In this document: positions 8,363-16,570 of the stretch, one piece after another | Position numbering within the stretch: position 1 is the stretch's first letter | Layout: every line of letters starts with the position of its first letter | NCBI RefSeq assembly: GCF_000334455.1 | Contig: NZ_BANX01000034.1 | Span: 1-64,000, forward strand | Direction of reading: 5' to 3' | DNA length: 64,000 nt | Source of the DNA: Gordonia soli NBRC 108243 | Lineage (GTDB): Bacteria; Actinomycetota; Actinomycetes; Mycobacteriales; Mycobacteriaceae | Notes under the pieces: model-generated | Seen by the model: the letters and a program-made list of their open reading frames with translations, nothing else | What the model was told of the DNA's origin: nothing | Databases searched by the model: none | Position numbers and translations under genes: made by a program

Positions 8363-9550
8363 ATGAGATACGGCACCGACGCCGACCTCGAGGGGTTCCG
8401 CGCCGAAGTCCGTGCCTTCGTCGAGCGTTGCGCTCCCGACATCCCGCCGAAGGCAGGGGTGCGCAGCGCCGAGGACGAGAGCGAGTTGGCGCTCCTCAAG
8501 GAGTGGACCAGGGCGTTGTTCGCCGCGGGGTACATCGGTGGCTCCTGGCCGACCGAGTACGGCGGCAGGGGCTCCGATCATCGTCTCGAGCGAGACGTGG
8601 TCGTCGCGGAGGAGATCGCGCGGCATCGAGCGCCTCCACCCGTGCAGGGGGCTGCCAATCTCGTCGCGGCCGCGCTCATCGAGCACGGCACCGACGACCA
8701 GCGGCGGCGTCACCTTGCCGGGATCCGCTCCGGAGAGCGGATTCACTGCCAGTTGTTCAGCGAGCCCGGGGCCGGTAGCGATCTCGCCTCTCTGCGTACG
8801 CGGGCCGTGCCGGTCGGCGATGGTCGGTTCCGCATCTCGGGTCAGAAGGTGTGGACCACGAACGGCCAGTGGGCGGACTACGGATATCTGCTCGCCAGAA
8901 CCGATCCGGAAGCGCCGAAGCACAACGGGATCAGCGCCTTCCTCATCGACATGCGGCTACCCGGCGTCGAGGTCCGCCCGCTCCGCGAGATGACCGGTAC
9001 CGCCGACTTCAACGAGGTGTTCCTCGACGACGTCGAGGTCGGTCCCGAAGCGCTGATCGGAACGGTGAACCACGGCTGGCGGATCGCCAACTCGAGTCTT
9101 GCGCACGAGCGGTCGGGGGTGGCCACGAGCGCCGTCCGCCTCCGACGCAACGTGGCCGCCCTGGTCGACCTCGCCCGACGGGTTCCCAGACATGGACGAC
9201 CCGCCGTCGAGGATGCCGCGGTCCGCGATCGGCTCGGTGCGCTGACGGCATCGGTCGACGCGCTGTCGGCTCTGGTGTACGCGAGTCTCACCCGTGTGTC
9301 GCACGGACGGCCGGGACCCGTGGACGCTCCGATGACCAAGCTCATGTTCAGCGAGCTGGGGGTGGAGATCGCCGCCTTCGCACTGGAACTCGAGGGCGAG
9401 AGCGGGATCGTCGTGAGCGGGGACCGCGCCCTGGACAACGGTCGCTGGCAGGACGAGTTCCTGTATGCGCGGGCGTACACCATAGCCGGAGGGAGTTCCG
9501 AGATCATGCGGAACCTGATCGCGGAACGCGGACTCGGTCTGCCCCGCTGA
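8363..9550 (+). CDS. Acyl-CoA dehydrogenase
   Basis: A 395-aa FAD acyl-CoA dehydrogenase with all three domains. It shows 'CQLFSEPGAGSDLASL' and 'KVWTTNGQWADYGYLLAR' in the FAD-binding middle domain, and 'YTIAGGSSEIMRNLIAER' at the C-terminus. The Glu that is catalytic in medium-chain enzymes (YEGT position) is Gly here ('IAGGS'), as in many actinobacterial FadEs that use another residue or a partner subunit. It may pair with the small-subunit protein at 1371 to form a heteromeric ACAD (inference). An AGGAGA ribosome site lies upstream of ATG 8363. Confidence 0.9.
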   Translation: MRYGTDADLEGFRAEVRAFVERCAPDIPPKAGVRSAEDESELALLKEWTRALFAAGYIGGSWPTEYGGRGSDHRLERDVVVAEEIARHRAPPPVQGAANLVAAALIEHGTDDQRRRHLAGIRSGERIHCQLFSEPGAGSDLASLRTRAVPVGDGRFRISGQKVWTTNGQWADYGYLLARTDPEAPKHNGISAFLIDMRLPGVEVRPLREMTGTADFNEVFLDDVEVGPEALIGTVNHGWRIANSSLAHERSGVATSAVRLRRNVAALVDLARRVPRHGRPAVEDAAVRDRLGALTASVDALSALVYASLTRVSHGRPGPVDAPMTKLMFSELGVEIAAFALELEGESGIVVSGDRALDNGRWQDEFLYARAYTIAGGSSEIMRNLIAERGLGLPR

Positions 9551-9568
9551 CGATCTGCGTCTAGATGG

Positions 9569-9599
9569 GTCGCCGCCACCGTTCTGAAGATGCGGCGAC
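9569..9599. terminator. Weak hairpin after the ACAD gene
   Basis: Eight-base arms GTCGCCGC (9569-9576) and GCGGCGAC (9592-9599) are separated by 15 nt, 19 bp after the ACAD stop codon. There is no T-run. It could attenuate transcription between the two ligase-led blocks. Confidence 0.35.
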
Positions 9600-9607
9600 T
9601 CGGTTGT

Positions 9608-9621
9608 CATAGTTAACTATG
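9608..9621. promoter_or_regulatory. Perfect 14-bp palindrome, probable operator (best copy of a four-site motif)
   Basis: CATAGTTAACTATG is its own reverse complement and lies 53 bp before the GTG of the second CoA ligase. TATAAG at 9625-9630 and TTGTCA at 9604-9609 could be a -10/-35 pair 15 bp apart, which would place the palindrome between them, as expected for a repressor site. The core TAGT..ACTA fits the TnGT..ACnA form bound by FadR-type GntR proteins. Related copies are at 22918, 24023 and 42280. Confidence 0.65.
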
Positions 9622-9673
9622 TAATATAAGTTGAGGACGTTCTCGAGTGTGGCAACAGTGATCAGGAGGCGTC

Positions 9674-11200
9674 GTGGCGGGTATCAGGGAGGCGCTGCGT
9701 GGGCTGTGGTCGGCCGCCGACGATGCCCGCATGATCCAGCAGGACGGTCGGTGGCACACCTGGGGTGAGGTCCGAGCGGTGGCCGAATCGATCGACCGCG
9801 AGTTGATCCGGGTCGGAGCCACCGAGGGGGCGCGAGTCGGTGTGGTGCTGGGCAACCGGGTGGAATCCATCGCGGCATTGGTCGCACTGCTGCGCAACGG
9901 GCGGACCATCGTCACCCTGAATCCCATGCAGCCGCCGGCGCGGCTGGCGGCGGATGTCGCGGCGGCCGCGCCGGTGGCGGTGCTGGCCCCGGGAGCTCAG
10001 TGGGAGTCCGTGGAGTTCCGCTCCGCCACGGAGACATTGGGCATCGACGGCTTCGCGATCGACGACGGGATGCGGCGCGTGGTGCGCGCCGCATCGATGG
10101 TGGGCGCCGACGCCGACGAGTCGCCGGACGAAGCGGTCGGCGCCCCGGTCGCCGTCGAGATGTTCACATCGGGGACCACCGGTCCCCCCAAGCGCATACC
10201 GCTCACCTGGCGTCAGCTCGACGCGGCGATGTCTGCGGTACACGGGCACGTCGGAGCGAACGGTGCGGTACGCGATCCGCTGACGGGTCGCGTCGCACTC
10301 GTGACGCTCGCCATCGTCCACATCGGCGGGATGTGGGGTGTGCTGCAGGCGTTGACCGAGGCTCGCCCCTTCGTCCTGTTGCCGCGCTTCACCGTCGAAG
10401 GGTGGGTCTCTGCCATCGAGGAACACCGTCCGCGGATCGCGAGCCTTCCACCGGCGGCGATGCGTTCGGTGCTCAACGCCGACGTGCCGCCCGGCCGACT
10501 GTCGAGCCTGCGCGCCGTCACCGCCGGGACCACGTTCGTCAGTCCGGATCTGGCCGACGAGTTCATCGGCCGATATGAGATCCCGGTGTTGATCGTCTAC
10601 GGCGCAACGGAGTTCTCCGGCGCGGTGGCCGGCTGGACCAAACCGATGCACCACCAGTGGTGGTCGAGCAAGCGCGGCAGTGTCGGCCGTCCCTTTCCCG
10701 GCGTCGATCTCCAGGTCGTCGACGAGACCGGAGAACGACTCTCGGTCGGCGAGACCGGCCGACTGCAGGTCCGGTCGGGGCAGACCGGTTCCGGTGCCTC
10801 GGAATGGGTCCGCACCAGCGACCTCGCCCACATCGACGCCGACGGATTCCTCTACATCGACGGCCGTGCCGACGACGCGATCCTGCGCGGCGGGTTCAAG
10901 GTCCAACCCGAGGTGGTCGCGAGCGCCTTGCGTCGACACTCCGCGGTACTCGATGCCACCGTCTACGGCCGGCCCGACGACCGCCTCGGGGAGGTGCCCA
11001 TCGCAGTTGTCGAACTCGTGGACGGCGGCCGGACACTCGACGAGGACGAGGTCAAACAGTTTGTGCGCGAGCATCTCACGCCCTACGAGGTGCCGGTGAC
11101 CATTCATGTCGTCGAGTCGCTGCCGCGCAGCGCGTCACTCAAGGTCGACCGTCGGCGACTGCTCGAGATGGTGGCCGAGCTCGAGTCGTCGACAGTCTGA
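9674..11200 (+). CDS. AMP-forming acyl-CoA synthetase (FadD-like)
   Basis: A 508-aa ANL-superfamily ligase, only distantly similar to the one at 6017. Motifs: P-loop 'EMFTSGTTGPPKRIP', adenylate motif 'VYGATEFSG', hinge 'GFLYIDGRADDAILRGGFKV', and a C-terminal lysine in 'LPRSASLKVDRRRL'. The GTG start at 9674 has a strong AGGAGG ribosome site. It likely activates a second acid, either a pathway intermediate or a differently substituted substrate. Its own promoter region with the palindromic operator at 9608 suggests that it starts a separately regulated transcript reaching the ACAD at 15259. Confidence 0.9.
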   Translation: MAGIREALRGLWSAADDARMIQQDGRWHTWGEVRAVAESIDRELIRVGATEGARVGVVLGNRVESIAALVALLRNGRTIVTLNPMQPPARLAADVAAAAPVAVLAPGAQWESVEFRSATETLGIDGFAIDDGMRRVVRAASMVGADADESPDEAVGAPVAVEMFTSGTTGPPKRIPLTWRQLDAAMSAVHGHVGANGAVRDPLTGRVALVTLAIVHIGGMWGVLQALTEARPFVLLPRFTVEGWVSAIEEHRPRIASLPPAAMRSVLNADVPPGRLSSLRAVTAGTTFVSPDLADEFIGRYEIPVLIVYGATEFSGAVAGWTKPMHHQWWSSKRGSVGRPFPGVDLQVVDETGERLSVGETGRLQVRSGQTGSGASEWVRTSDLAHIDADGFLYIDGRADDAILRGGFKVQPEVVASALRRHSAVLDATVYGRPDDRLGEVPIAVVELVDGGRTLDEDEVKQFVREHLTPYEVPVTIHVVESLPRSASLKVDRRRLLEMVAELESSTV

Positions 11201-11258
11201 CGAACCATTCCGACCGCGGCCACGCCCGGTCGTCATCGAACGCGAAGGGAACTCAACG

Positions 11259-12407
11259 ATGTCCGCAGTGATCGTCGAGGCCGTCCGGTCACCCGTGGGC
11301 CGCAAGCGGGGCGGCCTGTCCGGTGTCCATCCGACCGAGCTGTCCGCGACCGTCCTGAACGAGCTGACGCGGCACGCCGGCATCGATCCGGTGATCGTCG
11401 ACGACGTGATCTGGGGATGTGTGCAACAGGTCTCGGAGCAGGCCATCGACATCGCGCGGACCTCGGTACTCGCGGCCGGGTGGCCTGAGACGGTGCCCGG
11501 GGTGACGGTCGATCGCCAGTGTGGTTCGTCGCAGCAGGCGCTGAACTTCGCAGTGGCGGGTGTCCTCGCGGGACACTACGACGTGGTGGTCGCCGGCGGT
11601 GTCGAGTCGATGTCGCGCGTTCCGATGGGCTCGTCGACGAGCATCGGCGACAGCCCGTTCCCACCGGCATACCGTGACCGCTACGACGGGGTCATCCCGA
11701 ATCAAGGGGTGGGTGCCGAGATGATAGCGGACAAGTGGGGGTTCACCCGACGTGACGTGGACGCCTATGCGGCCCGCTCCCACGACCGTGCCGCCGCGGC
11801 ACAGGATGCTGGCCTGCTCGATGACCAGATCGTCACGATCCCGACCGGCGACGGCGAGGTTCGCGCGGACGAAGGGATCCGCCGCGGCACCACGGTCGAG
11901 ACGCTCGCCGCGCTGAAACCGGTGTTCGCCGAGGACGGGGTCATCCACGCGGGCAACGCGTCACAGATCTCCGACGGCTCCGCCGCCGTGCTGGTCGTCA
12001 GCGAGGAGGCCGCCCGCAGATACGGACTGACACCGATCGCGCGTGTGCACACCGCGGTCGTCACCGGCGCCGACCCGGTGATCATGTTGACCGGGCCCAT
12101 CCCCGCGACCGAGAAGGTGCTGGCTCGCTCCGGACTGGCGGTCGGCGACATCGGGGCGTTCGAGGTCAACGAGGCGTTCGCGCCGGTGCCGATGGCCTGG
12201 CAACGGGAGATCGGTGCGGACGAAGACCTGCTGAATCCCAACGGCGGAGCGATCGCATTCGGCCACCCACTCGGTGGGTCGGGCGCCCGGATCCTCACCG
12301 ACCTGATCTTCCACATGCGTCGCAACGACATCCGGTTCGGTCTGCAGACGATGTGCGAAGGCGGCGGGCAGGCCAACGCGACGATCCTGGAATTGATCGA
12401 TGCCTGA
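11259..12407 (+). CDS. Acetyl-CoA C-acyltransferase (thiolase)
   Basis: A 382-aa thiolase that splits a beta-ketoacyl-CoA with CoA. The nucleophile Cys88 is in 'VDRQCGSSQQAL', the 'EVNEAFAPVP' motif is intact, the catalytic His is in 'GGAIAFGHPLGGSG', and the second Cys is in 'MCEGGGQANA'. The length is normal. The start at 11259 has GAAGGGA upstream, and the upstream in-frame extension overlaps the ligase gene. It is a clear paralog of the thiolase at 14064, and the two flank a CoA-transferase and a ferredoxin, so the operon carries two thiolytic steps. Confidence 0.94.
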   Translation: MSAVIVEAVRSPVGRKRGGLSGVHPTELSATVLNELTRHAGIDPVIVDDVIWGCVQQVSEQAIDIARTSVLAAGWPETVPGVTVDRQCGSSQQALNFAVAGVLAGHYDVVVAGGVESMSRVPMGSSTSIGDSPFPPAYRDRYDGVIPNQGVGAEMIADKWGFTRRDVDAYAARSHDRAAAAQDAGLLDDQIVTIPTGDGEVRADEGIRRGTTVETLAALKPVFAEDGVIHAGNASQISDGSAAVLVVSEEAARRYGLTPIARVHTAVVTGADPVIMLTGPIPATEKVLARSGLAVGDIGAFEVNEAFAPVPMAWQREIGADEDLLNPNGGAIAFGHPLGGSGARILTDLIFHMRRNDIRFGLQTMCEGGGQANATILELIDA

Positions 12408-12546
12408 CCTGGCCAGGCGGGAAGACCCCGCCGGCCCGGTTGAGCGACTGCGACCCGCGCCGTCCCACCTGCCGGAAGAGCGTCCCCGACCCGTCGGGGT
12501 CCGTCCTACCGTCGACGGCAGCCCGTCGCGAGTGTGAGGAGTCGAC

Positions 12547-13776
12547 ATGCATCGCCCCATGGAAGGTGTCCGGGTACTCGAGGTCGCCCAGTTCACCTTC
12601 GTCCCATCCGCCGGAGCAGTCCTCGCCGACTGGGGTGCCGACGTCGTCAAGGTGGAGCATGCGGAGTCGGGTGATGCCCAGCGAGGACTTGTCCGAGTGC
12701 TCGGGTACGACACTTCGGACTCGTCCTTCGCACCGATCATGGAGGGCCCCAACCGAGGCAAACGCAGCGTCGGCATCGCGCTCGATCGTCCCGAGTCGCG
12801 TCCGGTGCTCGAGGAACTCGTCCGGCGAAGCGATGTGTTCCTCACCAACTTCCTGCCTGCCGCGCGCGGCAAACTCGGCATCACGGTCGACGACATCCGC
12901 GCGATCAATCCCGACATCGTCTACGTGGCGGGAAGCGGGTTCGGTTCCGAGGGCCCGGACGCGGAGAAGGGCGGCTACGACTCCACCGCATTCTGGGCAC
13001 GTGGCGGCAGCGCCTTCGGCACGACTCCGGCTGGGTCCGACCGCGTCAGCTTCATGCCGGCCGGCGCCTATGGCGACAACATCGGCGGGATGACGATCGC
13101 AGGCGGCATCGCCGCTGCGTTGTATGCGCGGGCGACCACCGGCGAGACGTCGGAGATCGACGTGTCCTTGCTGGCCGTCGGCGCCTGGGCCACCCAGTTC
13201 ACCGTCAACATGGCGTTGATGCGCGGTGAGGCACTCCCTGCCCAATCCCCACACCGACGGTCGGCGAGCGCGGGCAATCCGCTCAGCGGTGCATACCGCA
13301 CCGCCGACGGTCGGTGGCTGCAGTTGTCGATGTTGCAGGCGCGGCGGTACTGGCCGGAGTTCTGCCGGGCGATCGGCCACGACGAACTCGTGGACGACGA
13401 GCGATTCGCGACCGACGAACTGATCAATCGCAACCACGCCGAGGCGTTCGACATCTTCGCCGACATCATCGGCGCCGAATCCCTGGATCACTGGCGCACG
13501 GCACTCGCACACATCCGTGGACAGTGGGCGATCGTGCAGGACTCGTGGGACCTCGGCAACGACGCAGCGCTGCTGGCCAACGGGCGGATCGCGGAGGTCA
13601 CCGACGCCGAGGGGGCCACCCGGCGGCTGGTGGCCAACCCGGTCAAGTTCGACAACGCGAAGACGGCGCTGACCAGGGCCCCGGGATTCGCCGAACACAC
13701 CGACGAGGTGTTGCGGGAGTTGGGGTTCGACGACGAGGCCTTGATCGCCCTGAAGATCGCCGGTGCGGTCACCTGA
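12547..13776 (+). CDS. CaiB/BaiF family (class III) CoA-transferase
   Basis: A 409-aa family III CoA-transferase, which moves CoA between carboxylates through an aspartyl-CoA intermediate. The family hallmark 'VLADWGADVVKVEHAESGD' is at the N-terminus and the catalytic Asp lies in 'GETSEIDVSLLAVGAW'. The C-terminal region carries the usual 'HTDEVLRELGFDDEAL'. In bile-acid, steroid and carnitine pathways such enzymes recycle CoA onto the incoming acid, and bile-acid-CoA racemases (Amacr-like) belong to the same fold, so racemase activity is an alternative. It lies about 140 bp after the thiolase with a GAGGAG ribosome site. Confidence 0.92.
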   Translation: MHRPMEGVRVLEVAQFTFVPSAGAVLADWGADVVKVEHAESGDAQRGLVRVLGYDTSDSSFAPIMEGPNRGKRSVGIALDRPESRPVLEELVRRSDVFLTNFLPAARGKLGITVDDIRAINPDIVYVAGSGFGSEGPDAEKGGYDSTAFWARGGSAFGTTPAGSDRVSFMPAGAYGDNIGGMTIAGGIAAALYARATTGETSEIDVSLLAVGAWATQFTVNMALMRGEALPAQSPHRRSASAGNPLSGAYRTADGRWLQLSMLQARRYWPEFCRAIGHDELVDDERFATDELINRNHAEAFDIFADIIGAESLDHWRTALAHIRGQWAIVQDSWDLGNDAALLANGRIAEVTDAEGATRRLVANPVKFDNAKTALTRAPGFAEHTDEVLRELGFDDEALIALKIAGAVT

Positions 13777-13807
13777 TCCGGCGCGAACGGACGACGAAGG
13801 AGCATCT

Positions 13808-13996
13808 ATGGAGGTCTCGATCGACCTGGAGAAATGCGCGGGACACGCGCGCTGCTATGCGGCGTCCCCGGAGCTGTTCGACCTCGACGAGAGCGGTTAC
13901 GCGTTGAACGCCGAGATCAGCGTTCCCGACGGAGACGAGCCGGCAGCCCGCGAAGCCGTGGCATCCTGTCCGGAACGTGCCATCCACGAACGGTGA
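13808..13996 (+). CDS. [3Fe-4S] ferredoxin, P450-type
   Basis: A 62-aa ferredoxin with Cys10, Cys16 and Cys54 as cluster ligands. The second canonical Cys is His13 (C-x2-H-x2-C), so a [3Fe-4S] or unusual His-containing cluster is expected, as in ferredoxins serving actinobacterial P450s. No P450 is adjacent: neighbours are a CoA-transferase and a thiolase, and the nearest P450 gene ends at 28905. It may feed that P450 or another oxidase in trans. The start at ATG 13808 follows AAGGAG; a longer upstream frame overlaps the previous gene. Confidence 0.93.
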   Translation: MEVSIDLEKCAGHARCYAASPELFDLDESGYALNAEISVPDGDEPAAREAVASCPERAIHER

Positions 13997-14063
13997 CCTG
14001 AGAGACCGTTGACCCGAACCGGCCGTCGACGCGAACCGGCCTTCGACGCCTAGGAGACGAACT

Positions 14064-15215
14064 ATGAGCGCTCGTGATGCAGTGATCATCGAGGCCGTAC
14101 GCACCCCGATCGGTCGGCGCAACGGCTCCCTGGCCGGTGTGCACGCCGTCGATCTCTCCGCAATCGTGTTGCGGGAACTGGTGCGTCGTACCGGTATCGA
14201 TCCCGCCGACATCGACGACGTGATGTGGGGTTGTGTCACCCAACTCGGTGACCAGTCGAGCAACGTCGGCAGGTTCGCGGTGCTCGCCGCGGGCTGGCCC
14301 GACCACGTGCCCGCGGTGACGATCAACCGTGCCTGCGGTTCCGGCCAGCAGGCGATCGAGTCCGCAGCACATGCGGTGATCGCCGGTGCCTATGACATCG
14401 CGGTGGCCGGAGGTGTGGAGACGATGTCGCGGGTCCCGCTCGGCGCGACCCGGCAGACCGGCTTCGCCTATGGGCAGACCGTGCTGGATCGATACGGAGT
14501 CGATCGCCTCGATCAGGGCAGTGGGGCAGAGATGATCGCGCAGCGATGGGGGCTCTCCCGGGCTGATCTGGACGAGTACGCATCGCGATCCCATCAGCGC
14601 AGTGCCGACGCGATCGACACCGGGGCGTTCGACGCACAGACCGTCACGGTCGCGACCGACGACGGCGAGTTCGCCGTCGACGAGGGGTTGCGTCGCGGGA
14701 CGACCCCGGACAAGCTCGCCGGTCTGAAGCCGTCGTTCCGGGACGACGGCGTCATCCACGCGGGCAACGCATCCCAGATCTCCGATGGTGCGGCGGGCGT
14801 CGTGATCACGACGTCGGCCAAGGCCGCTGAGCTCGGGGTACGGCCACTGGCTCGGATCGTGGCCGGAACGGTGGTCGGGGACGACCCGGTGATGATGCTG
14901 ACCGGACCGATACCGGCGACCCAACGGCTCCTGAAGCGCACCGGACTCTCGATCGGCGACATCGGCGCCTTCGAGATCAACGAGGCCTTCGCGCCGGTGC
15001 CGCTCGCCTGGCAGATCGAACTGGGCGCCGATCCGGATCGCGTCAACCCAGTCGGTGGCGCGATATCCGTCGGGCATCCCCTCGGTGCATCCGGCGCGAT
15101 CCTGACCACCCGTCTGATCAATCACATGCGCGATCGCGGCCTCCGCTATGGACTGCAGTCCATGTGCGAGGGCGGCGGAACCGCGAACGCGACCCTGTAC
15201 GAACTCGTCGACTGA
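14064..15215 (+). CDS. Acetyl-CoA C-acyltransferase (thiolase)
   Basis: A 383-aa thiolase, paralogous to the one at 11259. Nucleophile Cys91 is in 'INRACGSGQQAIES', 'INEAFAPVPLAWQ' and the His of 'GGAISVGHPLGASG' are intact, and the C-terminal 'SMCEGGGTANATLYEL' holds the acid/base Cys. AGGAGACG precedes ATG 14064. Two closely related thiolases in one operon suggest either two chain lengths or branching patterns, or a recent duplication that has diverged at the substrate loop (residues 120-150 differ most by eye). Confidence 0.94.
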   Translation: MSARDAVIIEAVRTPIGRRNGSLAGVHAVDLSAIVLRELVRRTGIDPADIDDVMWGCVTQLGDQSSNVGRFAVLAAGWPDHVPAVTINRACGSGQQAIESAAHAVIAGAYDIAVAGGVETMSRVPLGATRQTGFAYGQTVLDRYGVDRLDQGSGAEMIAQRWGLSRADLDEYASRSHQRSADAIDTGAFDAQTVTVATDDGEFAVDEGLRRGTTPDKLAGLKPSFRDDGVIHAGNASQISDGAAGVVITTSAKAAELGVRPLARIVAGTVVGDDPVMMLTGPIPATQRLLKRTGLSIGDIGAFEINEAFAPVPLAWQIELGADPDRVNPVGGAISVGHPLGASGAILTTRLINHMRDRGLRYGLQSMCEGGGTANATLYELVD

Positions 15216-15258
15216 CCAGTCGGTTCCGAGAACGTCACGCCGACAGAGGAGACCACCT

Positions 15259-16419
15259 GTGCCGCAGCCTTATTACGACGACGACCACGAGGCCTTCCGA
15301 TCCAGTGTCCGTGACTTCATCGGCCGCGACGTGACACCGAACCTCGACCGTTGGGAGGAGGAGCGGGCGACCGGGCGCGAGGTGTGGAAGTCCGCCGGCG
15401 CGCTGGGAATCCTGGGGCTCCGCTTCCCGGAACGGTTCGGCGGTGGAGGTGTACGTGACTACCGTTTCCGCTGCGTGGTCCAGGAGGAGCTCGCACGAGT
15501 CGGCGCCGCCTCGTTGGCATCCGGCTTCTCCATCAACGAGGACATCGTCGGGTCCTACCTCACCGAGCTGGGTACCGAAGAGCAGCAGCGGGACTGGTTG
15601 CCCGGTATGGCACAGGGGAACGTGGTGGCCTCCATCGCGATGTCGGAGCCGATCGCGGGCAGCGATCTGCGAGGAATGAAGACGACCGCGGTCCGGGATG
15701 GTGACGAGTGGGTCATCAACGGCGCCAAGACGTTCATCACGAGTGGATACTCCTCGGACGTGGTGTTGACGGCGGCGCGCACGGGCGAAAAGGAGGGCCG
15801 CCCGCAGCTGTCCCTGATCCTCGTCCCGACGACCACTCCCGGATTCCAGCGCGGACGCAAGCTGAAGAAGCTCGGCCTCCACTCGCAGGACACCGCCGAG
15901 ATCGCGTTCGACGACGTCCGCGTGCCGGCGGGCAACCTCGTCGGTGCGGAAGGTCGTGGTTTCCATCACCTCACCGCTCAACTGCCTCTGGAACGGCTGT
16001 CCATCGCCTGGCGTGCACTCGCGGCCGCGGAGGCCGCGCTGGACTGGACGATCCGCTACACCAGCGAGCGGAAGGCGTTCGGCACCAGGATCATCGACTT
16101 CCAGAACACTCGCTTCCGCCTCGCGGAACTGACCACCGAGGTGGAGATCACCCGTTCGTTCCTGGAGCAGGGGGTGCTCGCACTCAACGCGGGCGAGTTC
16201 GACGCCACGCTGGGCGCCAAGGCCAAATGGTGGACCACCGAACTGCAGAATCGCGTCATCGACGGCTGCCTGCAGATGCACGGTGGTTACGGCTACATGG
16301 ACGAGTACCCGATCTCGCGTGCCTACGCCGACGCGCGGGTCCAGACGATCGTCGGTGGTACGACCGAGATCATGAAGGAGATCATCGGACGCGATCTCGC
16401 GTCCCGGCATCCGTCCTGA
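15259..16419 (+). CDS. Acyl-CoA dehydrogenase
   Basis: A 386-aa ACAD of the long-chain/isovaleryl-type branch. It has 'SIAMSEPIAGSDLRGMKT', 'WVINGAKTFITSGYSSD', and the C-terminal 'MHGGYGYMDEYPISRAYADA' followed by 'IVGGTTEIMKEIIGRDL'. The YEGT-position Glu is Gly, which is normal for branches whose catalytic Glu sits in another helix. The start is GTG 15259 ('MPQPYYDDDHEAF'), after AGAGGAGA. It is the last gene of the + operon, followed by a hairpin before the convergent transporter operon. The likely role is alpha,beta-dehydrogenation of an acyl-CoA in the pathway. Confidence 0.92.
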   Translation: MPQPYYDDDHEAFRSSVRDFIGRDVTPNLDRWEEERATGREVWKSAGALGILGLRFPERFGGGGVRDYRFRCVVQEELARVGAASLASGFSINEDIVGSYLTELGTEEQQRDWLPGMAQGNVVASIAMSEPIAGSDLRGMKTTAVRDGDEWVINGAKTFITSGYSSDVVLTAARTGEKEGRPQLSLILVPTTTPGFQRGRKLKKLGLHSQDTAEIAFDDVRVPAGNLVGAEGRGFHHLTAQLPLERLSIAWRALAAAEAALDWTIRYTSERKAFGTRIIDFQNTRFRLAELTTEVEITRSFLEQGVLALNAGEFDATLGAKAKWWTTELQNRVIDGCLQMHGGYGYMDEYPISRAYADARVQTIVGGTTEIMKEIIGRDLASRHPS

Positions 16420-16527
16420 CCAGCTGACCTCACACGTCCTCCGCCCCGAACCCCGTACTCCGCCAGGTGCAGTCGGCGGAACACGGAGCTCGGGCGGAAG
16501 AACGTTCGATGGTGACACGGGCCGCGT

Positions 16528-16563
16528 CCGCGATGCCCGACCTCGTCCGGTCAGGCATCGCGG
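16528..16563. terminator. Hairpin between convergent operons
   Basis: CCGCGATGCC (16528-16537) pairs with GGCATCGCGG (16554-16563). Inside it GACC pairs with GGTC after one mismatch, giving a long GC-rich stem with a small loop. It lies between the ACAD stop (16419) and the end of the binding-protein gene (16571), so it can terminate transcripts from both sides. There is no strong T-run. Confidence 0.65.
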
Positions 16564-16570
16564 TCGGGTA

